Part shown: one piece after another, positions 7,917 through 15,802 of the stretch
How positions within the stretch are numbered: the first letter of the stretch is position 1
Layout: every line of letters begins with the position of its first letter
NCBI GenBank assembly: GCA_040753915.1
Contig: JBFMDN010000017.1
Location: 30,082 to 94,081 of the forward strand
Length of the DNA stretch: 64,000 nt
Direction of reading: 5' to 3'
Origin: JBFMDN01 sp040753915
Lineage (GTDB): Bacteria; Desulfobacterota; Desulfomonilia; Desulfomonilales; Desulfomonilaceae
Made by a program: the position numbers and the translations under genes
The notes under the pieces: generated by a model
What the model was told of the DNA's origin: nothing
The model's input: the letters and a program-made list of their open reading frames with translations, nothing else
The model's database searches: none

Positions 7917-9122
7917 TTACGTGTATCTACCGATGATCGCTATGCAACACACGTTCATAAACGGCACGCCGCCAAGGTTGTGGGTCAGCCCGAACCTCGG
8001 ATTGTCAATCTGGCGCTCGCCGGCTCTACCGTGAAGCTGGAGGTACATTTCGTAGAGCATACGCAAACCGGAAGCGCCGATGGGATGGCCAAAGCACTTC
8101 AATCCTCCGTCGACCTGTGCGGGGATTGTTCCGTCTCGATCGTAGAATCCATCCATTACATCGTACACGGCCCTGCCTCGTTGGGAAATGTGCAAGTCCT
8201 CGTACGTGACGAGCTCGGTTATGGAGAAACAATCGTGGAGCTCCATCATGCTGATTTCAGAACGAGGATCGGAAATGCCCGCCTCTTCATACGCTTTTAC
8301 ACTGCACCGGGCCGTGGTCATGAAGTGATCTCCGTCCCACTCGTTGTACCCCATCTCCTCGCCGCTGCTCAGCGCTAACTGAAGTGCCTTCACTGTGACG
8401 AAATCCTTGAATCCCATATCCTTGGCCTTTTCCACTGTGGTGACGATCGCGCAGGCCGCGCCGTCACTGACTCCACAGCAGTCAAAGAGACCCAGGGGAT
8501 GCGCGATGATGGGAGCTGACATCACCTGATCTATGGAAACCGACTTTCGAAGGTGAGCCTTCGGATTGAGGGCTCCGTTTGCATGACTCTTCACGGACAC
8601 ATGCGCTATGGCCCGTTTGAGCTCCTTGTCCGGAATTCTGTACTTGGCAGCGTATGCTGTGGCGAGCTGAGCAAAAGCCCCGGGCGCGGTCACATTGGGC
8701 CACCAAAGCCATGCAAGAGATCCCCAGTTCGAGCCGGGATTGGGCAGGCCCCCGTACCCCGTGTCTTTCAGCTTCTCCACTCCCATTGCCAAGCAGATGT
8801 CGTACGCTCCAGACGCGACAGCGTACACGGCTCCCCGGAACGACTCCGTGCCGCTCGCACAGAAATTCTCTACCCGAGTCACGGGAATGAACGGCAGGCG
8901 GAGCGTAACTGAGAGGGGCAAGGCGCTCTTGCCGACACTGACCTCTTCCATGCACGTGCTGAGCCAAGCCGCCTGTATCTCGTTTCTGTCGATTCGGGCG
9001 TCCGCCACACACTCCTCGAAAGCCTCTACCATGAGCTCTTCAGCTCCGACATCCCATCGTTCGCCGAACTTCGTGCATCCCATACCAATAATCGCTACCT
9101 TGTCCCGTATTCCTGTGGCCAT
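7917..9122 (-). CDS. Thiolase-family protein, SCP-x/nondecarboxylating type
   Basis: A 401-residue member of the thiolase superfamily, branch of SCP-x thiolases and bacterial lipid-transfer proteins. Nucleophile Cys 88 is in VENFCASG, a His is in MMELHDCFSI, and the second Cys and His are in GGLKCFGHPIGASG. All acid/base residues are present, so thiolytic cleavage of a 3-ketoacyl-CoA (or its reverse) is expected. ATG 9122 has GGAGGA just upstream and is preferred over 9149. It begins 34 nt after the HMGCS/DUF35/SDR/SCP2 gene. In archaea, thiolase, HMG-CoA synthase and DUF35 proteins form one complex, so this protein may dock onto the DUF35 part of its neighbour. Confidence 0.9.
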   Translation of the reverse strand: MATGIRDKVAIIGMGCTKFGERWDVGAEELMVEAFEECVADARIDRNEIQAAWLSTCMEEVSVGKSALPLSVTLRLPFIPVTRVENFCASGTESFRGAVYAVASGAYDICLAMGVEKLKDTGYGGLPNPGSNWGSLAWLWWPNVTAPGAFAQLATAYAAKYRIPDKELKRAIAHVSVKSHANGALNPKAHLRKSVSIDQVMSAPIIAHPLGLFDCCGVSDGAACAIVTTVEKAKDMGFKDFVTVKALQLALSSGEEMGYNEWDGDHFMTTARCSVKAYEEAGISDPRSEISMMELHDCFSITELVTYEDLHISQRGRAVYDVMDGFYDRDGTIPAQVDGGLKCFGHPIGASGLRMLYEMYLQLHGRAGERQIDNPRFGLTHNLGGVPFMNVCCIAIIGRYT

Positions 9123-9156
9123 AGTCGATCCTCCTCCGAGCGATTCCAAGGGTCGT

Positions 9157-11886
9157 CTAGAACTTGAAGAGCTTTTCGATAAGCTGTGATTTCAACAGGT
9201 CTCCCTGGATCTTGAGTCGACCGCTGGTGTACGCCACCATCGCGTTGAGCTGTCCAAGGATAAGACTCAGAAAATCCCGATCTGACATGATGATAGTGGT
9301 CGTGGGTTTGGGGTGAGCCCCCTCTGCCGCTTTGCACGCCCCATCTTTGACGATAACGTACCAGTCTCCCCCTCCGGGACCGCTTATTTTGAACTGGAAG
9401 ACCACATCCACACCCGCCGCTTTGTCCGGCTGGAAGGCTTCCGTAATCCGATCGAACACGGCTCGCACCGTCGGACCCTCCGCTTGCGGGGCCTTCTCCG
9501 CCTGCGGGCTGAAGGCCTTCATCATCAGGCCGAGAGCCGCTGTGGCGTTGGCTGACTCTACCGCGCCTGTCATATTGTCTATTTGAGACCAATCACGGGC
9601 TATCTGCTCAGGCGTAGGAGGTGTTTTCCCGTCGCCGACCACTGCTCCGGGTCCGGTCAGGACTGCAGCGCGATTGAAGCTTCCCATGCCCGCATTGAAA
9701 ATCATTCCTGTTTCAGAGCAACCTTCCCAGCACAGGTACATGACCATAGGGGTCACATACTCGGGTTTGGTGCTCTCGAGCATGTCCGGAGGAAGAATGT
9801 CCTCCGTAAGACGTGTCAAAGCCACCGGAGCCACAGCATTTATCCTGATGTCGTGCTTCTCGCCCTCGAGCTTCAGGGTGTTGATGAAACCGATGAGCCC
9901 CATTTTTGCCGCAGAATAGTTGGTCTGCCCGAAGTTTCCGTATAGTCCGGCAGCAGAGGTGGTCACCACGATACGGCCGAACCGGTTCTCGCGCATCTTC
10001 TCAAATGCGGGTCTTGTCACATTGTACGCGCCATTGAGATGAACTGCCTCTACAGCGGCCCATTCCTCGGGCTCCATCTTCGACAGAGTCCGGTCACGCA
10101 ATATACCCGCGTTGTTAATGAGAATGTCGATTCTTCCAAAGGTATCAATCGCTTTGCTCACTATGGCCCTGCCGCCTTCGACCGTGGCTACGGAATCGTA
10201 GCTCGCGATCGCTTCGCCACCCAATGCACGGATTTCATTGACCACCTTGTCCGCAGGGGCCGATGATCCTTCACCGATACCGTCTCTGGCGCCGCCCAGG
10301 TCGTTCACCACCACTCTAGCCCCGCGCTTTGCCAGCTCCAGCGCATACAGTCTCCCAAGGCCCGCACCTGCTCCTGTTACCACAGCTACCTTTCCGTCAA
10401 ATCGGACGGATTCCTCTCGGGCACCGCTCGGTTCTTCACCAGGTAGCGGAACGGCCTTCCAGAAATAGCCTGTGAAACCGCGCTCCCGGTCCGCGTACCG
10501 CTTCCTGAAAGCCAAAGCAACCCTCTGCCCGACCCTGACGTCCGACATCTCGCAGTCGGTGAAATCGGCCATGAACCTGCCACCACCCTCGAACTGTACC
10601 ATGCCGTACACAGCGGGGGGGTCCAGCGACACCGCCAGCAGGTCTCCAGTGAAGCTCTTCACATGGGCTTGCACATCCGCAAATTCGTAGTCCTCCTGGG
10701 AGTGGACCGCTTTACAATCGGGATTGACACAGACATCCATCTTTGGAAACTGCGGAGTCCCGCACGCTGTGCACTTTCCTCCAACCATGCCGATGAGCAT
10801 CTTCCGATTTCGCCACAGAACCGTCATCGCAGTTTGCGTAGGAAATTCCGCGCGGATTCCCATCTCTGTGGCGAGCAGCTCACGGAACCTAAGAAATTTT
10901 GGATAGTTATCAATGGTCTTCTTGCGATCCAGGCTTCCGGTGATGCCACTACGCTTGGGCATGTTCAGGATGTTCTCCGTCACCTGGAAATAGAGAGCAT
11001 CGCACCCCTGACCAAACCCTGCCAACAATATGCGGTCCCCCGGTTTGGCATGCTCCAGAGCCTGCACGAACATTACCAGCGGGTGGGCTGTGCCCGTTTC
11101 TCCACATACCTCATGGAGATTATCCGCGACTTTGTCGCCTGAGGCCCCGAGAGTCGCTGCTATCTTCCGGTGTTCAGCCTTGAAGAAACAGGGGAACACG
11201 AATTTGTCCACATCGTCCATGGAGATGGAGAGCTTGTTAAACAGACCGGCAACGGCTTGGGGAATGATCTTCGAATACCCCTCGTCTCTGACCCACCGTT
11301 CTTCCCACATATAATCGAAACGGTTCCCTGCTCCGCGAAAATGATCCACAAAATCATGGGAGACGCTGTAAGATCCCTTGAACTCGGCGACAACCCCCGA
11401 ATCTCCCACGAGGACCGCGGCCGCTCCATCACCGAACCACATCTCGTAGAAGTACGCTGCCTTAGCTTCCCGCTTGTCTGCTGCTGCAACGAGCACACTT
11501 CTGGGGCTACCGTTTCCTACGGCTGACAGCGCGGTGACCAGGCCGGTCGTGCCCGATCGCAGAGAAGACGTGAGATCCTGCGTGACGATGTCGTCCCGGA
11601 GGTTAAGAGCGGTCTTGACGATGCCGGCATTGAGCCTGTCCGCGAACGGGAGCGTGGTCGAGCAGAGGTACAACCCGTCCACCGCGGACTTGTCCATTCC
11701 GATCAGGCAGTCACGGGCTGCAGCAACCGCCATGGTGAGACTGTCCTCATCCCAGTTGCAAAAGGATCGTTCCCCCTGTGCGACCATGACGATAGCAGGG
11801 GCGAACCAACCCATGTGCTGGTATATGCTCATGCGATTGAGCCGCAATCTCGGAATGTACCCGCCGAAAGAAGTGACACCGATCAT
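9157..11886 (-). CDS. Four-domain protein: HMG-CoA-synthase-like, DUF35, SDR, SCP2
   Basis: 909 residues. Residues 1-340 are a thiolase-fold HMG-CoA-synthase-like domain (GGYIPRLRL start; CGETGTAHPL and LLAGFGQG near the end). The catalytic Cys position appears to be Leu 109 (SSLRSGTTG). Residues about 345-480 are a DUF35 unit: rubredoxin-like zinc ribbon (Cys 372, 375, 386, 391) plus OB fold. Residues about 495-760 are a short-chain dehydrogenase of the MFE-2 type: TGAGAGLG 504-511, NNAG 591-594, Ser about 644, Tyr 657, Lys 661. Residues about 805-909 are an SCP2 lipid-binding domain. AGGAG precedes ATG 11886. It lies 20 nt after the MaoC-SDR-SCP2 gene, whose C-terminal half is clearly paralogous. 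A multifunctional enzyme of CoA-thioester degradation is inferred; the substrate is unknown. Confidence 0.9.
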   Translation of the reverse strand: MIGVTSFGGYIPRLRLNRMSIYQHMGWFAPAIVMVAQGERSFCNWDEDSLTMAVAAARDCLIGMDKSAVDGLYLCSTTLPFADRLNAGIVKTALNLRDDIVTQDLTSSLRSGTTGLVTALSAVGNGSPRSVLVAAADKREAKAAYFYEMWFGDGAAAVLVGDSGVVAEFKGSYSVSHDFVDHFRGAGNRFDYMWEERWVRDEGYSKIIPQAVAGLFNKLSISMDDVDKFVFPCFFKAEHRKIAATLGASGDKVADNLHEVCGETGTAHPLVMFVQALEHAKPGDRILLAGFGQGCDALYFQVTENILNMPKRSGITGSLDRKKTIDNYPKFLRFRELLATEMGIRAEFPTQTAMTVLWRNRKMLIGMVGGKCTACGTPQFPKMDVCVNPDCKAVHSQEDYEFADVQAHVKSFTGDLLAVSLDPPAVYGMVQFEGGGRFMADFTDCEMSDVRVGQRVALAFRKRYADRERGFTGYFWKAVPLPGEEPSGAREESVRFDGKVAVVTGAGAGLGRLYALELAKRGARVVVNDLGGARDGIGEGSSAPADKVVNEIRALGGEAIASYDSVATVEGGRAIVSKAIDTFGRIDILINNAGILRDRTLSKMEPEEWAAVEAVHLNGAYNVTRPAFEKMRENRFGRIVVTTSAAGLYGNFGQTNYSAAKMGLIGFINTLKLEGEKHDIRINAVAPVALTRLTEDILPPDMLESTKPEYVTPMVMYLCWEGCSETGMIFNAGMGSFNRAAVLTGPGAVVGDGKTPPTPEQIARDWSQIDNMTGAVESANATAALGLMMKAFSPQAEKAPQAEGPTVRAVFDRITEAFQPDKAAGVDVVFQFKISGPGGGDWYVIVKDGACKAAEGAHPKPTTTIIMSDRDFLSLILGQLNAMVAYTSGRLKIQGDLLKSQLIEKLFKF

Positions 11887-11906
11887 GGTTGGCGCTCCTG
11901 TCTGCT

Positions 11907-14036
11907 TCAGAACTTGAAGAGTTTCCCTATAAGCTGGGACTTCATGATGTCCCCTTCCACCTTGAGCTTCCCGGAGGTAAAGGCCTGCATCGCGTTGAGC
12001 TTACCCTGGGTGAGGGCGAGGAAATCCTCGTCGGATATGATGATGGTTGTGGTCGGTTTCGGATGTTCCCCCTGGACCACTTTGCACGTTCTATCCTTCA
12101 CCGATGCATACCATTGCCCGCCTCCCGGTCCGCTAATCCTGTACTGGAAAACAACGTCGATGCCCTCGGCTTTTTCCGGTCGAAATGCTTCGGGCATCAG
12201 CTCGAAAACGCGGGCGACCGTCACGCCTGCGGCCGGCTCCGGCTTCTTCTCCTGAGCGCCCTGAGCAAGATCCCCGAGCATTCCGGTAAAGGCTTCGGTG
12301 GCGCTCACGTATTCACGGCCACCGTCCAAAGACATGATTTGTTGTATGCGCTCAGCTACCTGTTCCGGAGTCGGCACCTCGCCAGGAGTGGCGACACCCG
12401 TTCCTACCCCAGTCACAATCGCTGCCCTGCTGTAATACCCCATGCCGGCGTTGTACGTTCTGCCGGATACGGGGCATTGGTCTGAGCACAGGTACAACAC
12501 CAAAGGAGCCACAAATTCGGGACGGAGCTTTTCCTGCAGGTCCGGAGGGAGTATGTCTTCCGTCAGTCGAGTTGCCGCGATAGGAGCAATGCAGTTGACC
12601 TTGATGTTGTACTTTTCGCCCTCAAGCTTTAGAGTGTTCATGAAGCCGACAAGGCCCATTTTGGCGGCAGAATAGTTGGCCTGACCAAAATTTCCGTACA
12701 GCCCTGCTGCCGAGGTCGTCAATATGATGCGGCCGTACCCATTTTCACGCATGTGGTTGAACGCTGGTCTCGTAACGTTGTACGCACCGTCCAGATGACC
12801 GGCCATGACGGCAGACCAATCTTCGGGCTCCAACTTAATCAGGGTCTTGTCCCTGAGAATCCCCGCATTGTTGATCACGATGTCCAGCCGCCCGAAGGCC
12901 TCGATGGCCTTGTCGACGATCGCTCGACCACCTTCCGGAGTGGCCACAGAATCGTAGCTCGGCACGGCTTCTCCCCCAAGGGCCCGTATTTCTTCAACTA
13001 CGCTGTCAGCGGGAGAAGCGGATCCGGCTCCGCGGCCATCCCTGCTGCCACCGAGGTCATTGACAACGACCTTGGCTCCGCGTTTGGCCAGCTCAATAGC
13101 ATAAATGCGACCTAATCCTGCAGCCGCTCCGGTCACGATCGCCACCCGCTCATCGAAACGGATCCCTTGTCTGCGGGCTCGATCCTCCATCTCCTGCCGG
13201 CTCATCCATTCCGCTATTCCCCGATCGATGACCACCTCTCCCGTGTTGGCGTTGATGGTTCGGAAGTATGCCACTCCTTCTCCCATCTTCCAGATCTGTG
13301 TCTTGATTGGAACCCCAGGGTACAGGGGCCTGGTAAAGCGGTTCCGCAACCTGGTCATACGTTCCGGCTCTCCCGGGAAAAGGTGCTTGATGATGGATCG
13401 GCACGCGTAACCGTGAGTGCACAGCCCGTGCATGATCGGCTTCTCGAATCCGGCCATCTTCGCGAATTCCGGATCTACGTGAAGGGCAAATATGTCTCCG
13501 GAGAGACGATACAATAAGGGTTGATTTGGGGATGGGTGCGCCTCTTCCTCGAAATCGGGAGGACGATCGGGGAATTCTACGGGCTCCTGCGGGCTGTCAG
13601 GTCCTCCAAACCCACCATCCTTGCGGCAGAAAACGGTGCATATGCCTGTAAAGAGCTTCTGGCCGTTGGAATGATACGTCTCGCTTTCTGCGACCACCAA
13701 CGCGCCCACATCGCGGCCCTTGTCATAAATGTGCGTGATTTGCCCTTCCGTTGTAAGAGTCCCCTCCACAGGGAATGGATTGTGGAAGATGAGGTCCTGC
13801 TGTCCATGAAGCACTCCTGACAGATCGGCCTCGCAAGCAACACCGACCAGCGCCAAGAAATCGAAAATCGCTCCTACGGAAAAGCTCGGAATCACCTTCA
13901 AGCGACTTTCGTAGCAGTAATCCAATTCGTCGAATCCAGCGCCTACCCCCAGAGCATAGAGGACTACGTCCCTCCACGTGTAGCTCCTGGTCACAGGCCC
14001 GATCTTCTTGCCGATGCTGTCGAGGTTCAAGGCCAT
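11907..14036 (-). CDS. MaoC hydratase-SDR-SCP2 multifunctional protein (permuted MFE-2)
   Basis: 709 residues. Residues 1-285 form a two-hotdog hydratase-2 (MaoC) unit with motif LSGDIFALHVDP; Asp 181 and His 186 match the catalytic pair, but the usual Asn between them is Phe 183. Residues about 294-560 are an MFE-2-type SDR with TGAAAGLG, NNAG, and Tyr/Lys of YSAAK. Residues about 605-709 are SCP2. Eukaryotic peroxisomal MFE-2 has the order SDR, hydratase, SCP2; here the hydratase comes first. It would carry out hydration of an enoyl-CoA and oxidation of the (3R)-hydroxyacyl-CoA, with SCP2 holding the lipid. GGAGG precedes ATG 14036. It follows tetR by 85 nt and probably shares its transcript. 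Confidence 0.92.
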   Translation of the reverse strand: MALNLDSIGKKIGPVTRSYTWRDVVLYALGVGAGFDELDYCYESRLKVIPSFSVGAIFDFLALVGVACEADLSGVLHGQQDLIFHNPFPVEGTLTTEGQITHIYDKGRDVGALVVAESETYHSNGQKLFTGICTVFCRKDGGFGGPDSPQEPVEFPDRPPDFEEEAHPSPNQPLLYRLSGDIFALHVDPEFAKMAGFEKPIMHGLCTHGYACRSIIKHLFPGEPERMTRLRNRFTRPLYPGVPIKTQIWKMGEGVAYFRTINANTGEVVIDRGIAEWMSRQEMEDRARRQGIRFDERVAIVTGAAAGLGRIYAIELAKRGAKVVVNDLGGSRDGRGAGSASPADSVVEEIRALGGEAVPSYDSVATPEGGRAIVDKAIEAFGRLDIVINNAGILRDKTLIKLEPEDWSAVMAGHLDGAYNVTRPAFNHMRENGYGRIILTTSAAGLYGNFGQANYSAAKMGLVGFMNTLKLEGEKYNIKVNCIAPIAATRLTEDILPPDLQEKLRPEFVAPLVLYLCSDQCPVSGRTYNAGMGYYSRAAIVTGVGTGVATPGEVPTPEQVAERIQQIMSLDGGREYVSATEAFTGMLGDLAQGAQEKKPEPAAGVTVARVFELMPEAFRPEKAEGIDVVFQYRISGPGGGQWYASVKDRTCKVVQGEHPKPTTTIIISDEDFLALTQGKLNAMQAFTSGKLKVEGDIMKSQLIGKLFKF

Positions 14037-14121
14037 AGAGTCTTTCCTCCATTGCGGCTGTGGTATCAGAAAGTGACAATCCGCGATTCCACGAAAGGCC
14101 TACCAACAGGCAAGCCAACCT

Positions 14122-14769
14122 TCAGTCCTGGATACCCTTCTTCGAGGCAGGGCCGGCGAACGCGGGTAAAAGGATGAATTTCAGCGTTTCCTTAACCATG
14201 GAAACGTACTCGTCCCGCTGAATGTCGAGCATGGACCGGAAAAAGCTCTCACCGGAGACGAAGCTATGTATGGCATTCATCATGGCTAGGACATGCATCT
14301 TGACAATATTCGGGACGCGTTTTTTGTCCTTGCAAAGCCCCATGGATCGGGCAATGTCGGATACAACCTCGGGAACGCGGAAGTCGACGAGCGATTCGTC
14401 ACGGGTCTTGGCGAAGTATCGAAACAGTACCAGGTTCGAGATCTCAGGGTGCTCGAACAAATAGTCCGTCATGCAATCTATCGCGATATCCATCCGTTCA
14501 GCTAGAGGGCGCCCGCGCACGATGGATTCCACCTCCGCGAGCTTCTGCTGCAAGTCAGTGCTGATATCGATAACCACTGCCTCGTACAGGTCGCCCTTTT
14601 CGCCCCAGTGGTAGTACAGGGTGGAAATATCGATCCCCGCCTCGTCAGCGATCATCCTGGTCGTGGCTCCGTGAAAGCCGTATTCTCCGAAGATGGTTCT
14701 GGCTTTCTTGAGGATGCGCGCTTTGGTGGAGTCGGGATCTCGTCGTGCTTTTTCGAGGGGGGAAGGCAT
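14122..14769 (-). CDS. TetR-family transcriptional regulator
   Basis: 215 residues. The N-terminal helix-turn-helix (about 17-63) has the TetR pattern: ILKKARTIFGEYGFHGATTRMIADEAGIDISTLYYHWGEKGDLYEAV (in parts). The ligand-binding part is all-helical and resembles regulators of fatty-acid and acyl-CoA genes. It is first in the acyl-CoA operon, and a perfect inverted repeat lies 17-47 nt upstream, so autorepression and control of the whole operon by an acyl-CoA or similar ligand is the likely logic. No good ribosome site is visible before the ATG. Confidence 0.9.
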   Translation of the reverse strand: MPSPLEKARRDPDSTKARILKKARTIFGEYGFHGATTRMIADEAGIDISTLYYHWGEKGDLYEAVVIDISTDLQQKLAEVESIVRGRPLAERMDIAIDCMTDYLFEHPEISNLVLFRYFAKTRDESLVDFRVPEVVSDIARSMGLCKDKKRVPNIVKMHVLAMMNAIHSFVSGESFFRSMLDIQRDEYVSMVKETLKFILLPAFAGPASKKGIQD

Positions 14770-14786
14770 GGGTGGATTTGTCCAAC

Positions 14787-14816
14787 CTATTTTTCCATCA
14801 TTTGATGGAAAAATAG
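14787..14816. promoter_or_regulatory. Probable TetR operator
   Basis: Perfect 14-bp inverted repeat CTATTTTTCCATCA / TGATGGAAAAATAG with a 2-nt centre, directly upstream of tetR. Length and position fit a TetR-dimer operator covering the promoter of tetR and the acyl-CoA operon. Confidence 0.8.
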
Positions 14817-14936
14817 ACTAGACGTTCATCTGGAGTCAAGAAAAATTGCCGGACAAAAGCAGTCATTCAAGCGCGCGGGGCTCAGGCTCATCCGCAAACA
14901 TATGCCCTTGAAAAAGCCGTTCGTCCGAAGGACTTC

Positions 14937-15761
14937 TCAAAAAGTCAGCTCTGTAACTTTCAGTTGATTGTCGACCGCTGTTACACCGGGCTGTTGCGAT
15001 ACCAATTGCCCGATTTTCTCCCGGTCTCTCTTCTCCGGGACCCGACCCGTGATTATGATCTTGCCCGCGGGGTCGGCGTCGATGGTTACGCGGCGTGCCA
15101 CCGCGGAGCTCATTTTTCTGCGGACGAGAGTTTCGATTCTCTTGGCCATTGCCAGAAACTTGAGTCGGTCTTGCAGGCGGTTTCTATCTTCGACTGCTAT
15201 CTTTGCTCGGACAGCGGAGGCAATGGTATCCGCAGCTCCTTCGGGAGCATAATGGGCAGTGTTGAGGATCACATCGAACTCTTCCCAGTCTTGGGCATCT
15301 ACGCCGAAGACGGCCTGCATCAGGCTCGATCGCTCTCGATCATGACGTCTGACGAAGTCCCTGGCTTCATCCAGTGAAGTTCCCGACCGCTCCATGATTC
15401 GCCGCACTCTGATCTCGAAGGGGGCTGCGATGCAGGCGCTGAAGACATTGGGTATTCGTCGGAGCACATGTTGGGACCCTCTTCCCACAATTACCACGTT
15501 GCCCTGGGCAGCCTGCTCGAACGTTAAGGCTTCGAACAGACTGGCGTGGGCCGGCCTGTCGAAGAATAGACGCTCGAAAAAACCGGGACCATGCTCGGTC
15601 TCGTAGTCTGTACACAGATCGCTGTATTCGGGGTCGCATGTCATGGCCAGCTCGTGTAATCCTTCTCGGCCGATGAAGGTCAGACCGAGCTTCTTGGCGA
15701 CGAGCTCCGCAATGGCATCACCGTAAGATCCAACTTGTCTGGATACGGTCACAATCTTCAT
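14937..15761 (-). CDS. Cytidylate-kinase-like protein with C-terminal BON-like domain
   Basis: 274 residues. The N-terminal two thirds belong to the cytidylate kinase-like family (PF13189 type): start MKIVTVSRQVGSYGDAIAELVAKKLG (in parts), GREGL, a GRGSQ segment and an Arg-rich lid (RVRRIMER, RRHDRERS). A normal P-loop (GxxGxGK) is not present; GSYGD takes its place, as is usual in this subfamily. Residues about 200-274 form a BON-like alpha/beta domain (RVTIDADPAGKIIITGRVP ... VTAVDNQLKV, in parts), a fold that binds lipids or other proteins. It is last in the TRAP transporter gene string (41 nt after dctM). Its role is unknown; a sensor or kinase linked to the transport system is only a guess. 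Confidence 0.75.
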   Translation of the reverse strand: MKIVTVSRQVGSYGDAIAELVAKKLGLTFIGREGLHELAMTCDPEYSDLCTDYETEHGPGFFERLFFDRPAHASLFEALTFEQAAQGNVVIVGRGSQHVLRRIPNVFSACIAAPFEIRVRRIMERSGTSLDEARDFVRRHDRERSSLMQAVFGVDAQDWEEFDVILNTAHYAPEGAADTIASAVRAKIAVEDRNRLQDRLKFLAMAKRIETLVRRKMSSAVARRVTIDADPAGKIIITGRVPEKRDREKIGQLVSQQPGVTAVDNQLKVTELTF

Positions 15762-15802
15762 CTGTCTCCCCTTGCGCTATTAGGAGCGGCTCGAAACATT
15801 TG

